Assembly: GCF_011806525.1 (NCBI RefSeq)
Contig: NZ_JAAVKI010000001.1
Span: 496,001-560,000, forward strand
Source: Thalassospira sp. HF15
GTDB taxonomy: Bacteria > Pseudomonadota > Alphaproteobacteria > Rhodospirillales > Thalassospiraceae
Length of the DNA: 64,000 nucleotides
Reading direction: 5' to 3'
The translations under genes and the position numbers were made by a program. Positions 20,451 to 27,837 of the stretch are shown in pieces (position 1 is the stretch's first letter; each line of letters starts with the position of its first letter). Under the pieces are notes generated by a model. That model worked only from the letters and a program-made list of their open reading frames with translations, was not told the origin of the DNA and made no database searches.

Positions 20451-22043
20451 ATGAAAAGAACAATTGCAGGGCTGCTGTCGGCCTGCACCATGCTGACCTT
20501 TGGTGCCGGAAGCGCATTGGCCGATTACGATTTGCGTCTGATCCATACCAATGATGTTCACGACCGCATTGAGTCGGTCACGAGATATAACAATACCTGC
20601 AGTGCTGAAGATGACGCCGAGGGCAAGTGCTTTGGCGGTTATGGCCGCCTTGCAACAGCCATTCGCGACGCCCGTGCAGCGGGCGGAAATGTTCTGGTTG
20701 TCGATGCGGGCGATCAGTTCCAGGGGTCATTGTTCTATTCGACCTACAAGGGGTCACTTACCGCCGAACTGATGAACCTTGTCGACTATGACGCCATGGC
20801 TGTCGGCAACCATGAATTTGATGATGGTCCCGACGTTCTGGCGCGCTTTATCAAGAAAAGCCTGACCCCGGTTCTTTCTGCCAATATCGAGGCAACGGTT
20901 AACGACCTCAATGAACTGATCAAGCCCGAAACCATCATCACGGTTGGCGGCGAACGCATCGGCATCATTGGTCTGACAACCCCGGAAACGGCCGATATTT
21001 CAAGTGCCGGTCCAAACGTGAAATTTAACGATCTTGCGCAATCACTACAAAGTGCCGTCGATCGACTGACGGCACAGGGTATCAACAAGATTGTGGTACT
21101 GAGCCATTCGGGCTCTTACGCCGATTTTGAGTATGTCGACGACGTCACCGGTGTTGATGTGATTGTCGGTGGACATGATCATCTTCTGTTCTCGAACACC
21201 GATGACAAGGCATCCCATCCCTACCCGGTCGTCAAAAATGGTGCGGATGGAAAACCTGTTCTGATCGTTCAGGCCTATGCCTATAGCCGTTATCTCGGCG
21301 ACCTGAACGTCACCTTTGATGATGCTGGTGTTGCAACGGCATGGTCCGGTGATCCAATTGCCCTTGATGCCAGCATCAAACCGGCTGCGGATGTTCTTGC
21401 CGTTATCGACAAAGCCAGCGGTCAGGTTGATGCCGTTCGCACCCTTGAAGTCGGTAGCTTCACCGCCCCCGCAGATGGATCACGTGAGATTTGCCGTCAG
21501 ATGGAATGTTCCATGGGGTCATTGGTGGCCGATGCCATGCTTTGGAAAGCCGGCGATGGCTATCAGATCGCTATTCAGAACGGTGGTGGTGTCCGTGCCA
21601 GTATCGATGAAGGCACCGTTACCATGGGTGAAGTCCTGACGGTCCTGCCGTTCCAGAACGCATTGGCGACCTTCAAGCTTTCAGGTGCCGATATTGTCGC
21701 TTCGCTTGAACATGGCGTTTCAAAGGTCGATGAAGGCAAGGGTCAATTCCCGCAGGTTGCGGGCTTGAAATTTGATCTCGATCTTTCCCAACCTGTCGGA
21801 TCACGCGTTTCCAATGTGATGGTTGCCGACGGAAATGACTTCGTGCCGATCGAGGCTGGCAAGATGTATGGCGTCGTCTCCAACGACTTCATGCGCAGTG
21901 GCGGTGATGGCTACGCACTGTTCCGAGATAAAGCCACCGATGTCTATGACTTCGGCCCGAACCTTGAACAGGCTGTGGCGGATTATATCGGGCTTAAGTC
22001 ACCGATGACCCCGGCAACCAAAGGCCGCATCAATCTGAAATAA
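20451..22043 (+). CDS. Exported 5'-nucleotidase/UDP-sugar hydrolase (UshA-like)
   Basis: This 530-residue secreted metallophosphoesterase has a signal peptide (about residues 1-24). The N-terminal catalytic domain has HTNDVHDRIE (about 32-41), VVDAGDQFQG, GNHEFDDG (about 121-128), LSHSGSYADF and GGHDHLLF. The C-terminal 5'-nucleotidase domain has IQNGGGVRASI and FMRSGGDGY for nucleotide binding. It should dephosphorylate extracellular nucleotides so nucleosides can enter through the divergent BMP-type transporter. GGAG seven bases upstream and the signal peptide select this ATG over an earlier frame opening. The length is typical. Confidence 0.92.
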   Translation: MKRTIAGLLSACTMLTFGAGSALADYDLRLIHTNDVHDRIESVTRYNNTCSAEDDAEGKCFGGYGRLATAIRDARAAGGNVLVVDAGDQFQGSLFYSTYKGSLTAELMNLVDYDAMAVGNHEFDDGPDVLARFIKKSLTPVLSANIEATVNDLNELIKPETIITVGGERIGIIGLTTPETADISSAGPNVKFNDLAQSLQSAVDRLTAQGINKIVVLSHSGSYADFEYVDDVTGVDVIVGGHDHLLFSNTDDKASHPYPVVKNGADGKPVLIVQAYAYSRYLGDLNVTFDDAGVATAWSGDPIALDASIKPAADVLAVIDKASGQVDAVRTLEVGSFTAPADGSREICRQMECSMGSLVADAMLWKAGDGYQIAIQNGGGVRASIDEGTVTMGEVLTVLPFQNALATFKLSGADIVASLEHGVSKVDEGKGQFPQVAGLKFDLDLSQPVGSRVSNVMVADGNDFVPIEAGKMYGVVSNDFMRSGGDGYALFRDKATDVYDFGPNLEQAVADYIGLKSPMTPATKGRINLK

Positions 22044-22071
22044 CGGGTTTGCCGTTTGGTCGAACGAAGGA

Positions 22072-22102
22072 AAGGCAGTCCATGAAGGGCTGCCTTTTTT
22101 GT
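22072..22102 (+). terminator. Rho-independent terminator after the 5'-nucleotidase gene
   Basis: The stem AAGGCAG/CTGCCTT, with an imperfect inner part around CCATGAAGGG, is followed by TTTTTTG. It lies about 30 bases past the stop. Confidence 0.75.
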
Positions 22103-22152
22103 TTTTCTTGCCTTGATGCGCGTTTGAGGCTTATCAACGGCGCTTATAGTAC

Positions 22153-23127
22153 ATGCACGACAAAGAGCACCCGTTCTCGATGACACCTGATCCCAACATT
22201 CTTTGCTTTGGCGCTGCCCATTTTGACCGCACATTGCAATGCACCGAGACTTTCGTTCCGGCTGCGTCAAACCCGGTTCGAACATTGCATCGCAAGCCTG
22301 GTGGTGTTAGCCGCAACATTGCTGTGCATCTGCGACTTCTTGGCAACAATGTCGCAATGTTGGGCGCTGTCGGAGATGATGGTGACGGCGATCAGGTTTC
22401 TGAGGCCCTGTCGACCATAGGGATTGATACTGGTCTTCTCATGAAGATCGATGGCATGGCGACCGCAGGCTACACCGCACTTCTTGATGAAACCGGCGAG
22501 CTGGCCCTTGGTATGATGAATGCCGAGGTCTATGATTTACTGACCATTGATCGCCTTGAACCGCATTTGACAGACCTTCAGGCGCGGCCGTGGTGGTTGG
22601 TTGATGCCAATCTCCCGACAGAAAGCATCACATGGCTTGCCAAAAACAAAGGGCCGACGAAACTTTGTGCTGCCACAGTTTCGCCCAGTAAGGCTGCGCG
22701 CTTCAAACCGGTGCTTGGTGAACTTGATCTGCTGATAGCCAATCGCGCGGAGGCGCGCGTTCTGACTGGCATCGAGATCAAAGAACTTGCAGAGGCCAAG
22801 GTGGCTGTTGAACTTTTGCGTGGCAAGGGCATCACGGATGTCGTGATCACGCTTGGCGCGCAAGGAGTTGTGTCCTCTTCCTCATCGGGAACCGCATTCT
22901 GGCAGCCGCTGCCGACCAGGGTCAAGGATGTCAATGGCGCGGGGGACGCATTGTATTCGGGATTTCTGTCCGCCTACTCCAAACCGGATGCAAGTTTCGA
23001 AGCCGCCATGGCATCTGGCCTTGCGATGGCGAGCCTGACAGCAGAAACCGAAGGTACGACAGTCTGGGACCTGACACTGGATGCCGTCAAAGAACGCGCA
23101 TCAAAAGCTGAAAGCAAAACCCTTTAA
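22153..23127 (+). CDS. PfkB-family kinase, probably pseudouridine kinase-like
   Basis: This is a 324-residue ribokinase-fold enzyme. N-terminal PGGVSRNIAVHLRLLGNNV (about 50-68) and VGDDGDGDQV match the substrate-binding pattern of PfkB kinases. The catalytic anion-hole and base segment is NGAGDALYSGFL (about 261-272). Recalled E. coli PsuK has the same RNIA/LLGN and (Y/L)LD-TGE patterns, so pseudouridine kinase is my best guess. The usual partner glycosidase PsuG is absent nearby. Other PfkB sugar or nucleoside kinases remain possible. ATG at 22180 is an equally plausible start, since neither has a good ribosome site. Confidence 0.8.
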   Translation: MHDKEHPFSMTPDPNILCFGAAHFDRTLQCTETFVPAASNPVRTLHRKPGGVSRNIAVHLRLLGNNVAMLGAVGDDGDGDQVSEALSTIGIDTGLLMKIDGMATAGYTALLDETGELALGMMNAEVYDLLTIDRLEPHLTDLQARPWWLVDANLPTESITWLAKNKGPTKLCAATVSPSKAARFKPVLGELDLLIANRAEARVLTGIEIKELAEAKVAVELLRGKGITDVVITLGAQGVVSSSSSGTAFWQPLPTRVKDVNGAGDALYSGFLSAYSKPDASFEAAMASGLAMASLTAETEGTTVWDLTLDAVKERASKAESKTL

Positions 23128-23223
23128 CCTGATATGCTGTGGGGCGGCCCTGCTTGATGATTGCATGGATCATGCAACGCAGGTAGCTTGTCCTGAATTC
23201 AACATCAAACCGGAGCCGATCCG

Positions 23224-23466
23224 ATGCATCCATTTTTCATCTTTGTGAAATGTGAACTTGGCAAAGCCTACGACGTCGCAGCAGCGCTTGTTGAAGAAGT
23301 CGAAGGCGTTTCCGAAGTCTATTCCATCTCCGGCCCGTTTGAATTGTTGGTCAAGGTATATGTTGAAGACGAGCAGGACATCGGCCGCTATGTGAATGAA
23401 CAGATTCACAAGCTGGATCATATCAAGGATACCCAGACGATCATTACGTTCAATGCGTTTACCTGA
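23224..23466 (+). CDS. Stand-alone Lrp/AsnC ligand-binding (RAM) domain protein
   Basis: This 80-residue protein is made only of the regulation-of-amino-acid-metabolism domain of Lrp/AsnC regulators (KCELGKAYDVAAALVEEVEGVSEVYSISGPFELLVKV), with no DNA-binding helix-turn-helix. Such small proteins form dimers and larger rings that bind amino acids. They may modulate full-length regulators, but the function of this group is little defined. A convergent exported protein gene lies downstream, and a bidirectional hairpin separates them. Confidence 0.88.
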   Translation: MHPFFIFVKCELGKAYDVAAALVEEVEGVSEVYSISGPFELLVKVYVEDEQDIGRYVNEQIHKLDHIKDTQTIITFNAFT

Positions 23467-23500
23467 CGACAAAACGGCTGAAAACGAACGTGCACAAGCA

Positions 23501-23533
23501 AAAGCGGCGCCGATTTGGCGCCGCTTTCTTTCT
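23501..23533. terminator. Bidirectional terminator between the RAM-domain gene and the CigR-like gene
   Basis: The long stem AAAGCGGCGCC/GGCGCCGCTTT is followed on the plus strand by CTTTCT. It lies between two convergent genes. The U-run is better on the plus strand. Confidence 0.65.
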
Positions 23534-23554
23534 GTCAGTTTCAGATCACTCGAT

Positions 23555-24049
23555 TTAGTTCCGGGCAACGTCCCGGATGACATCAAGAATGATCTCGGTG
23601 CCCTTTTCGATCAGAACAACATCATCCCCGACAATCTGACGTAGCGCGCCGTCAGTACGCGCGGGAAGTCTCGAGATCAGATTATCAGGCAGATCACGCT
23701 TGGCAATGCCAGGCGGCAAAGTGCCGCCGCGCTCAAGCTTCATGGCAATTCCGGGCGGCAAGCCCTTGTTGCCTTTGCCCTTATTGCCCTTATTGCCCTT
23801 ACCATTCTTGGCCTTGCTGTTTTTATCCTTATCACTTTCCGACTGCCCGGTCGCAACATCAAGCACATCGCGAATAATGCGTCGCTCTTCCTCGCTGAAA
23901 ATGCCGCCGCCTTGAGCAAGCTCAACGATGTTATGTTCATGCTCCTGATCAGACGGATGAGACTGCGCAGGCAGCGTCTGTACAAAACTGATACCGACAA
24001 GAACAAAACCGGTCGTGATTGCTTTGGCCCAATTGGTAGTGAACGGCAT
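23555..24049 (-). CDS. Exported CigR/RcnB-like small protein
   Basis: This 164-residue protein has a signal peptide (about 1-29, cleavage near PAQS-HP), a His/Asp-rich start to the mature part (HPSDQEHEH), a helix and a lysine-glycine-asparagine low-complexity stretch (repeats of GNKGN and KG, about 75-92). A C-terminal domain has two LPPGIA motifs, GALRQIVGDDVVLI, and a hydrophobic end. The LPPG plus D-V-V-L-I pattern is that of CigR/RcnB-type proteins, which include a Salmonella anti-virulence regulator and periplasmic metal-homeostasis factors. AGAGG before the chosen ATG outweighs three upstream in-frame starts. The role is unknown. Confidence 0.72.
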   Translation of the reverse strand: MPFTTNWAKAITTGFVLVGISFVQTLPAQSHPSDQEHEHNIVELAQGGGIFSEEERRIIRDVLDVATGQSESDKDKNSKAKNGKGNKGNKGKGNKGLPPGIAMKLERGGTLPPGIAKRDLPDNLISRLPARTDGALRQIVGDDVVLIEKGTEIILDVIRDVARN

Positions 24050-24327
24050 AGCGACCTCTGTCATCGTGAAAACGTCTAAATTCATGTGGGCATTACGTAC
24101 AAAATTACGACAAGCCCAGTGGTAACAACGTTTCATGATCGATGTTTATGCCAGGCTGCGGAAAATATTTTTCTGCATTGGTCGCAAGTCACAAGGCAGA
24201 CATGGCAAATGGCGCATCGCTTCTCGGCATCAATACGGGTTGGCGGTTTGCAATCAGTGGTGATAAGCAACTACGAAAACACTGGTCGTTTGACTGCTAT
24301 CATATTGTTTTTATAGACAGTTCATTA
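24050..24327. other. Divergent intergenic region between the CigR-like gene and olsB
   Basis: Together with the operator at 24328-24343, this makes about 350 gene-free bases. No promoter could be placed with certainty. The open frames here lack any family features. Confidence 0.35.
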
Positions 24328-24343
24328 TGTGATACAAATCACA
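24328..24343 (+). promoter_or_regulatory. CRP-like operator upstream of olsB
   Basis: TGTGATACAAATCACA is a perfect 16-bp palindrome and matches the CRP consensus TGTGA-N6-TCACA exactly. Its centre is about 68 bases before the olsB ATG, in non-coding sequence. A CRP/FNR-superfamily protein is the expected ligand. Confidence 0.6.
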
Positions 24344-24403
24344 CTGTTTTCGCGAAACCTGCGGAAACACAGTTTGATTAGCACAACAGAATTAAAGTTT
24401 ATC

Positions 24404-25183
24404 ATGGCCACCGGTAGATTTTCTGTTCACCTTGCCGAGACACAGCAAGACCTGAAAGCGGCCCAAAAACTTCGCTTTGAGGTTTTCTTCGGCGAATTTC
24501 ACGCCAAAGCAATGACCGAGCAACACTCGGCCGGTCTTGATAGCGATAAATTCGATGATGTCTGCGAACACCTTCTTGTTGTTGATAACCATAATGACAA
24601 GAAAGTCATCGCAACAACGCGCTTGCTGCTTTCCCAAAACAAACCAGCAGATCTTTCATACATTGCGCAGGAGGAGTTCTCCATCCCCCTGCTCGATGCC
24701 GTGAAGGACAACTGCATGGAAGTCGGTCGCTCCTGCGTTCACAAGGATTATCGTGACGGCAAGGCCATTCAGCTTCTGTGGCGCGGGATCACGAAACTGA
24801 TCTTCAATCATGACATTCGCTACTTGTTTGGCTGTGCAAGCTTCCACGCGACAGATATTGATGATATCGCCTATGAACTGTCCTACCTGCATCATTACCA
24901 ACTGGATGATACGCCTCATGTCGCGCGGGCACTCGATTATCTGTCAATGGACCGGATGCCCAAAGAGGATATCGATCCAGATGCGGCCCTTGCCCAACTG
25001 CCGCCTCTGATCAAGGCCTATTTGTCGCTGGGGGGAGTTGTTGGTGATGGGGCAGCGCTGGATTCCGATTTCAAGACGCTTGATGTCCTGATCACAGTCG
25101 ATGTCGCCAAGGTTCCCGATCAATACTACAGATTCTATAAAAAGCAGGCGGACCGCCTTGATCTGACGCCGTTGAACGCGTAA
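24404..25183 (+). CDS. olsB: L-ornithine N-alpha-acyltransferase
   Basis: This 259-residue GNAT-like acyltransferase makes lyso-ornithine lipid from ornithine and a 3-hydroxyacyl-ACP, the first step of ornithine-lipid synthesis. Visible features are the FSVHLAETQQDLKAAQKLRFEVFF start, the EVGRSCVHKDYRDG acyl-donor site (about 107-120) and FGCASFHATD (about 144-153). The frame opens 25 codons earlier, but MATGRFSV is the family-like N-terminus. olsA follows 66 bases downstream on the same strand, which supports the assignment. Confidence 0.9.
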   Translation: MATGRFSVHLAETQQDLKAAQKLRFEVFFGEFHAKAMTEQHSAGLDSDKFDDVCEHLLVVDNHNDKKVIATTRLLLSQNKPADLSYIAQEEFSIPLLDAVKDNCMEVGRSCVHKDYRDGKAIQLLWRGITKLIFNHDIRYLFGCASFHATDIDDIAYELSYLHHYQLDDTPHVARALDYLSMDRMPKEDIDPDAALAQLPPLIKAYLSLGGVVGDGAALDSDFKTLDVLITVDVAKVPDQYYRFYKKQADRLDLTPLNA

Positions 25184-25249
25184 ATACGCGCACAATTCCG
25201 GCAAGCCCCACTTTGGGCCGCATGCATAGAGTAAGGATTTTTAAGCGCT

Positions 25250-26065
25250 TTGGACCAGACGGTATCCCCCACAGTCACCACACCGATTACAGCGGCACAG
25301 CACCTAAAAGCTGGAGTCAAATTTACGGTATTGATGATCTGGCTGTTTGTGCTGCTGATCCCGTTCCTGATCCTCGAGGCCCTTAAAGTCCGTGCAAGTG
25401 CACAGATCGTGCGCCTTTGGCATATCGGTGCACGCAAGATCACCGGCATTAAGGTCAAGGTTACTGGGACACCATGCAAGACCCTGCCCTTGCTGTTGCT
25501 TTGCAATCATACATCCTATCTCGACATACCGGTGATCAACGCCCTGTTCACCGTCAATTTCATTGCCAAATCCGAAGTCCGCAGCTGGCCGGGAATCGGG
25601 TTCCTTGCGCGCTGCTGCCAGACAATTTTCGTTGAACGGCGGGCAATCAAGTCCCACGAACAGATCAAGGTCCTGCGCGATAAAATTCTGCCCGACCGAA
25701 GACTGGTTCTCTTTGCCGAGGGCACAAGTACCGATGGCGGAGTTGTCCTGCCGTTTAAATCGTCACTGATGGAGTTCGTCTTTGACGAAAATATTGCCGA
25801 AGTCTGCCACGCACAACCGATGACGGTCCTTTGCCTGAAAGACACGCCAGATGGAGCGCAACCCGAGCCAGAGCGGGTTCTGTACCCGTGGTTTGACGAC
25901 ACCACACTTGCCTTCCATTTTTGGCGGTTCTTGGCAACTTCGGGCTGCACGGTAAAAGTCCATTTCAGTCCGAGCCGCCCGGTTTCCGAATTCGAAAACC
26001 GCAAGGAACTGACCCAGTGGGCCCATGCAGGGGTTCAAAACGGCTATGACATCATCCTGAAATAG
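25250..26065 (+). CDS. olsA: Lyso-ornithine lipid O-acyltransferase
   Basis: This 271-residue PlsC-type acyltransferase adds the second fatty acid to lyso-ornithine lipid. An N-terminal membrane span (about 25-45) is followed by the catalytic NHTSYLDIP (HX4D, about 87-95), the acceptor-binding FAEGTSTDG (about 146-154) and the VLYPWFDD region. It starts with TTG, with AAGGA some 11 bases upstream, which is rather far. The context behind olsB distinguishes it from plain 1-acylglycerol-phosphate acyltransferase. Confidence 0.88.
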   Translation: MDQTVSPTVTTPITAAQHLKAGVKFTVLMIWLFVLLIPFLILEALKVRASAQIVRLWHIGARKITGIKVKVTGTPCKTLPLLLLCNHTSYLDIPVINALFTVNFIAKSEVRSWPGIGFLARCCQTIFVERRAIKSHEQIKVLRDKILPDRRLVLFAEGTSTDGGVVLPFKSSLMEFVFDENIAEVCHAQPMTVLCLKDTPDGAQPEPERVLYPWFDDTTLAFHFWRFLATSGCTVKVHFSPSRPVSEFENRKELTQWAHAGVQNGYDIILK

Positions 26066-26077
26066 GCGTAAGCAAAA

Positions 26078-26938
26078 TCACGCCTTGCGCGCCCGGGCAT
26101 GCGCCCAATCTTCCTTGATCTGATACCACTTTTTCTCGCCAATCATTTTGCCGAGATATTGGTCAATCACCTTAAGCTTGATGATACTGGCAAGGCCTGC
26201 TGCGCGCGCAGGCCAGGTTTCGGGCAAGGCACGCAATGTCAGACTGATCCCGGCTGTGCTGTATTCAATAAAATGCCACCAGCGGCTTGGGATAAAGATA
26301 GTATCGCCGGGTTCAAGGATGCACTCATAGCCGTGAATATCCTTAAGCCTTGGGTAACGTTCCAGATCCGGATTGCGAAAATCAATATTGCACGAAACGG
26401 TCAGCGGATGCTGATACAGCTGCCGCCCGTTTTCACTGCCATACAAGATCACGCGTTTGGTGCCTGCCATCTGGGTCAAGAAGACATGGCTGTGATCCAG
26501 GTCGTAATGGATATCAACATAGGCATCCTGTCCGCCAACAAACAGGAACGGATGATTTTTCAGGAAGGTAACGCCAAGGTCCGGATATGAAAAATCCTCG
26601 CGTAGCTGCGGCATATGCTTGAACACATTAAACAGGAACATGCGAAGCGGTGTTGGCCCTGCCTGAATAAGGTCAAGATACTCGCCAAACGGCATACTTT
26701 GGGTTGAGTCGAGATAGTCATTATCCGAATTTGCAAATGCCTCACTATAAAGTGGCACCTCAACATCGCCACAGCCCTGCTTCAGATACTCATAAGTCCA
26801 TTTTTGTGATGCAGGCCAGTTTGCGGCAAAGCTGCGCATGATAACAGGACGTTTGGGCTTAAGGTATTGATCGATAAAATCTTCCCGAGTTAATTCATCC
26901 CGACGATCAATGCTCAGATAGCTCAACTGGCTCGTCAT
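26078..26938 (-). CDS. JmjC/cupin_8-type Fe(II)/2-oxoglutarate hydroxylase
   Basis: This 286-residue cupin_8 protein has an N-terminal PVIMRSFAANWPA motif typical of the family (about 31-43). The iron triad is visible as H144-x-D146 in VDIHYDLDHS and H222 in PSRWWHFIEY. Lys161 in GTKRVIL is positioned to bind 2-oxoglutarate. The expected role is hydroxylation of a protein side chain or small molecule. It is convergent with olsA, its stop only 13 bases away. The substrate is unknown. Confidence 0.85.
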   Translation of the reverse strand: MTSQLSYLSIDRRDELTREDFIDQYLKPKRPVIMRSFAANWPASQKWTYEYLKQGCGDVEVPLYSEAFANSDNDYLDSTQSMPFGEYLDLIQAGPTPLRMFLFNVFKHMPQLREDFSYPDLGVTFLKNHPFLFVGGQDAYVDIHYDLDHSHVFLTQMAGTKRVILYGSENGRQLYQHPLTVSCNIDFRNPDLERYPRLKDIHGYECILEPGDTIFIPSRWWHFIEYSTAGISLTLRALPETWPARAAGLASIIKLKVIDQYLGKMIGEKKWYQIKEDWAHARARKA

Positions 26939-27178
26939 ATAGGCCCCGAATGTTTTCTTGTTTTCAAGCGCACCAGAATGCCAAGGCTTTCGTCTTACCT
27001 ATTTCGCCTCAAGCGTCTCAGATAGATCATAGGAAACAGTCGAAATCAAGCTAGCCGCAGCATCAGCGAGATCTACTAAGGAGCTGTTATTATTGCGATG
27101 TCGTCGCTTGGAATGATTGCCCCGTAATCAAGCAAATAAATTGCAATGCACGGTAATCTATACGCTTCGCCCTGAAAC

Positions 27179-27210
27179 GAAAAAAGCACCCCGTCTTGGG
27201 GTGCTTTTTC
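27179..27210 (-). terminator. Rho-independent terminator of the tRNA-Ser gene
   Basis: The stem AAAGCACCCC/GGGGTGCTTT with a four-base loop is followed on the minus strand by TTTTT. It starts three bases past the encoded CCA end. Confidence 0.85.
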
Positions 27211-27212
27211 AC

Positions 27213-27305
27213 TGGCGGGCAAGGAGGGATTCGAACCCTCGATAGGGCTTGTCACCCTATACTCCCTTAGCAGGGGAGCGCCTTCAGCCACTCGGCCACT
27301 TGCCC
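27213..27305 (-). tRNA. tRNA-Ser (anticodon GCU)
   Basis: This 93-nt class II tRNA has acceptor stem GGGCAAG/CTTGCCC and encoded CCA. The D-arm is GTGGCCGAGTGGCTGAAGGC, the anticodon arm is CTCCCCTGCTAAGGGAG with GCT at positions 34-36, and there is a long variable arm. The T-loop is GGTTCGAATCC. It reads AGC and AGU serine codons. A perfect -35 lies upstream and a terminator directly downstream, so it is a single-gene unit. Confidence 0.97.
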
Positions 27306-27340
27306 TCTATGTCCTTGGTGTTCCCTGCGGAACGACGCCT

Positions 27341-27369
27341 TTCTTAAACATCGCCATGGCGCATGTCAA
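27341..27369 (-). promoter_or_regulatory. Sigma-70 promoter of the tRNA-Ser gene
   Basis: On the minus strand a perfect -35 TTGACA (27369-27364) is followed by a 17-base spacer and TAAGAA (27346-27341), a weak -10. The implied start is about 30 bases before the mature tRNA. Confidence 0.55.
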
Positions 27370-27505
27370 TGCCCGAAACCGGCGTTAAGGACGTTTTCTT
27401 TTTAACAGTACTGCCAAATAAAACCCACAGCTTTTTCACCACTCTTGCCACTGCATTTCGCGGTTGAAGATCAAAAGAGTCTTCAAACCATCACACAGCT
27501 GTCAC

Positions 27506-27562
27506 CGATTGGCAAAAAACACCTGTCATAAAGCCATTGTCGATTGGTTTTTCACCGTCATA
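27506..27562 (+). repeat. Imperfect direct repeat upstream of a small unknown gene
   Basis: CGATTGG, an A- or T-run, CACC and GTCATA occur twice, at 27506-27530 and 27541-27562, 35 bases apart. The second copy is directly followed by ACG, so CGTCATATGACG (27556-27567) forms a 12-bp palindrome. They sit 20-80 bases before the ATG at 27588 and may be operators. Confidence 0.45.
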
Positions 27563-27587
27563 TGACGTAAATGCTGGTTGGAGAAAG

Positions 27588-27809
27588 ATGCGTACGATCT
27601 ATCAAAGCACGGATGACTTTGGTCATACCCTCCGCGCCCTGAAAATGACCAAGGAAGGTCACAACGACCCGGTTTATATGGGTCTTGTCATTCAGGACCG
27701 CGAAGTTCTGTTTCGCACCCGTGAAAACAGCTCACGTGATTTCGTTTTGCAAAAGATCAAGGAATTCGTCGCAGGTAACGCGACGTCACTGGCATCCCAA
27801 CCGGCCTGA
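27588..27809 (+). CDS. Small conserved-looking protein of unknown function
   Basis: This gene encodes 73 residues, alpha/beta in character (MRTIYQSTDDFGHTLRALKM near the start, YMGLVIQDREVLFRTREN in the middle, an amphipathic helix at the end). There is no signal peptide or membrane segment. A GGAG ribosome site four bases before the ATG and a strong terminator that contains the stop codon support a real gene. The frame opens 17 codons earlier without a ribosome site. I do not recognise the family. Confidence 0.7.
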   Translation: MRTIYQSTDDFGHTLRALKMTKEGHNDPVYMGLVIQDREVLFRTRENSSRDFVLQKIKEFVAGNATSLASQPA

Positions 27810-27829
27810 TGGCCGGTTTTTTTTATTGC
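27799..27829 (+). terminator. Rho-independent terminator overlapping a stop codon
   Basis: The stem AACCGGCC/GGCCGGTT with loop TGAT is followed by eight T. The stop codon of the 73-residue protein lies at the stem-loop junction, so coding and termination signals overlap. Confidence 0.88.
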
Positions 27830-27837
27830 CACAACAC

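Noticed and set aside
27499..27529. Two CTGTCA elements resembling parts of a Pho box
   Set aside because: They are 24 bases apart, not in the 11-base phasing of Pho boxes, and the partner halves match poorly.
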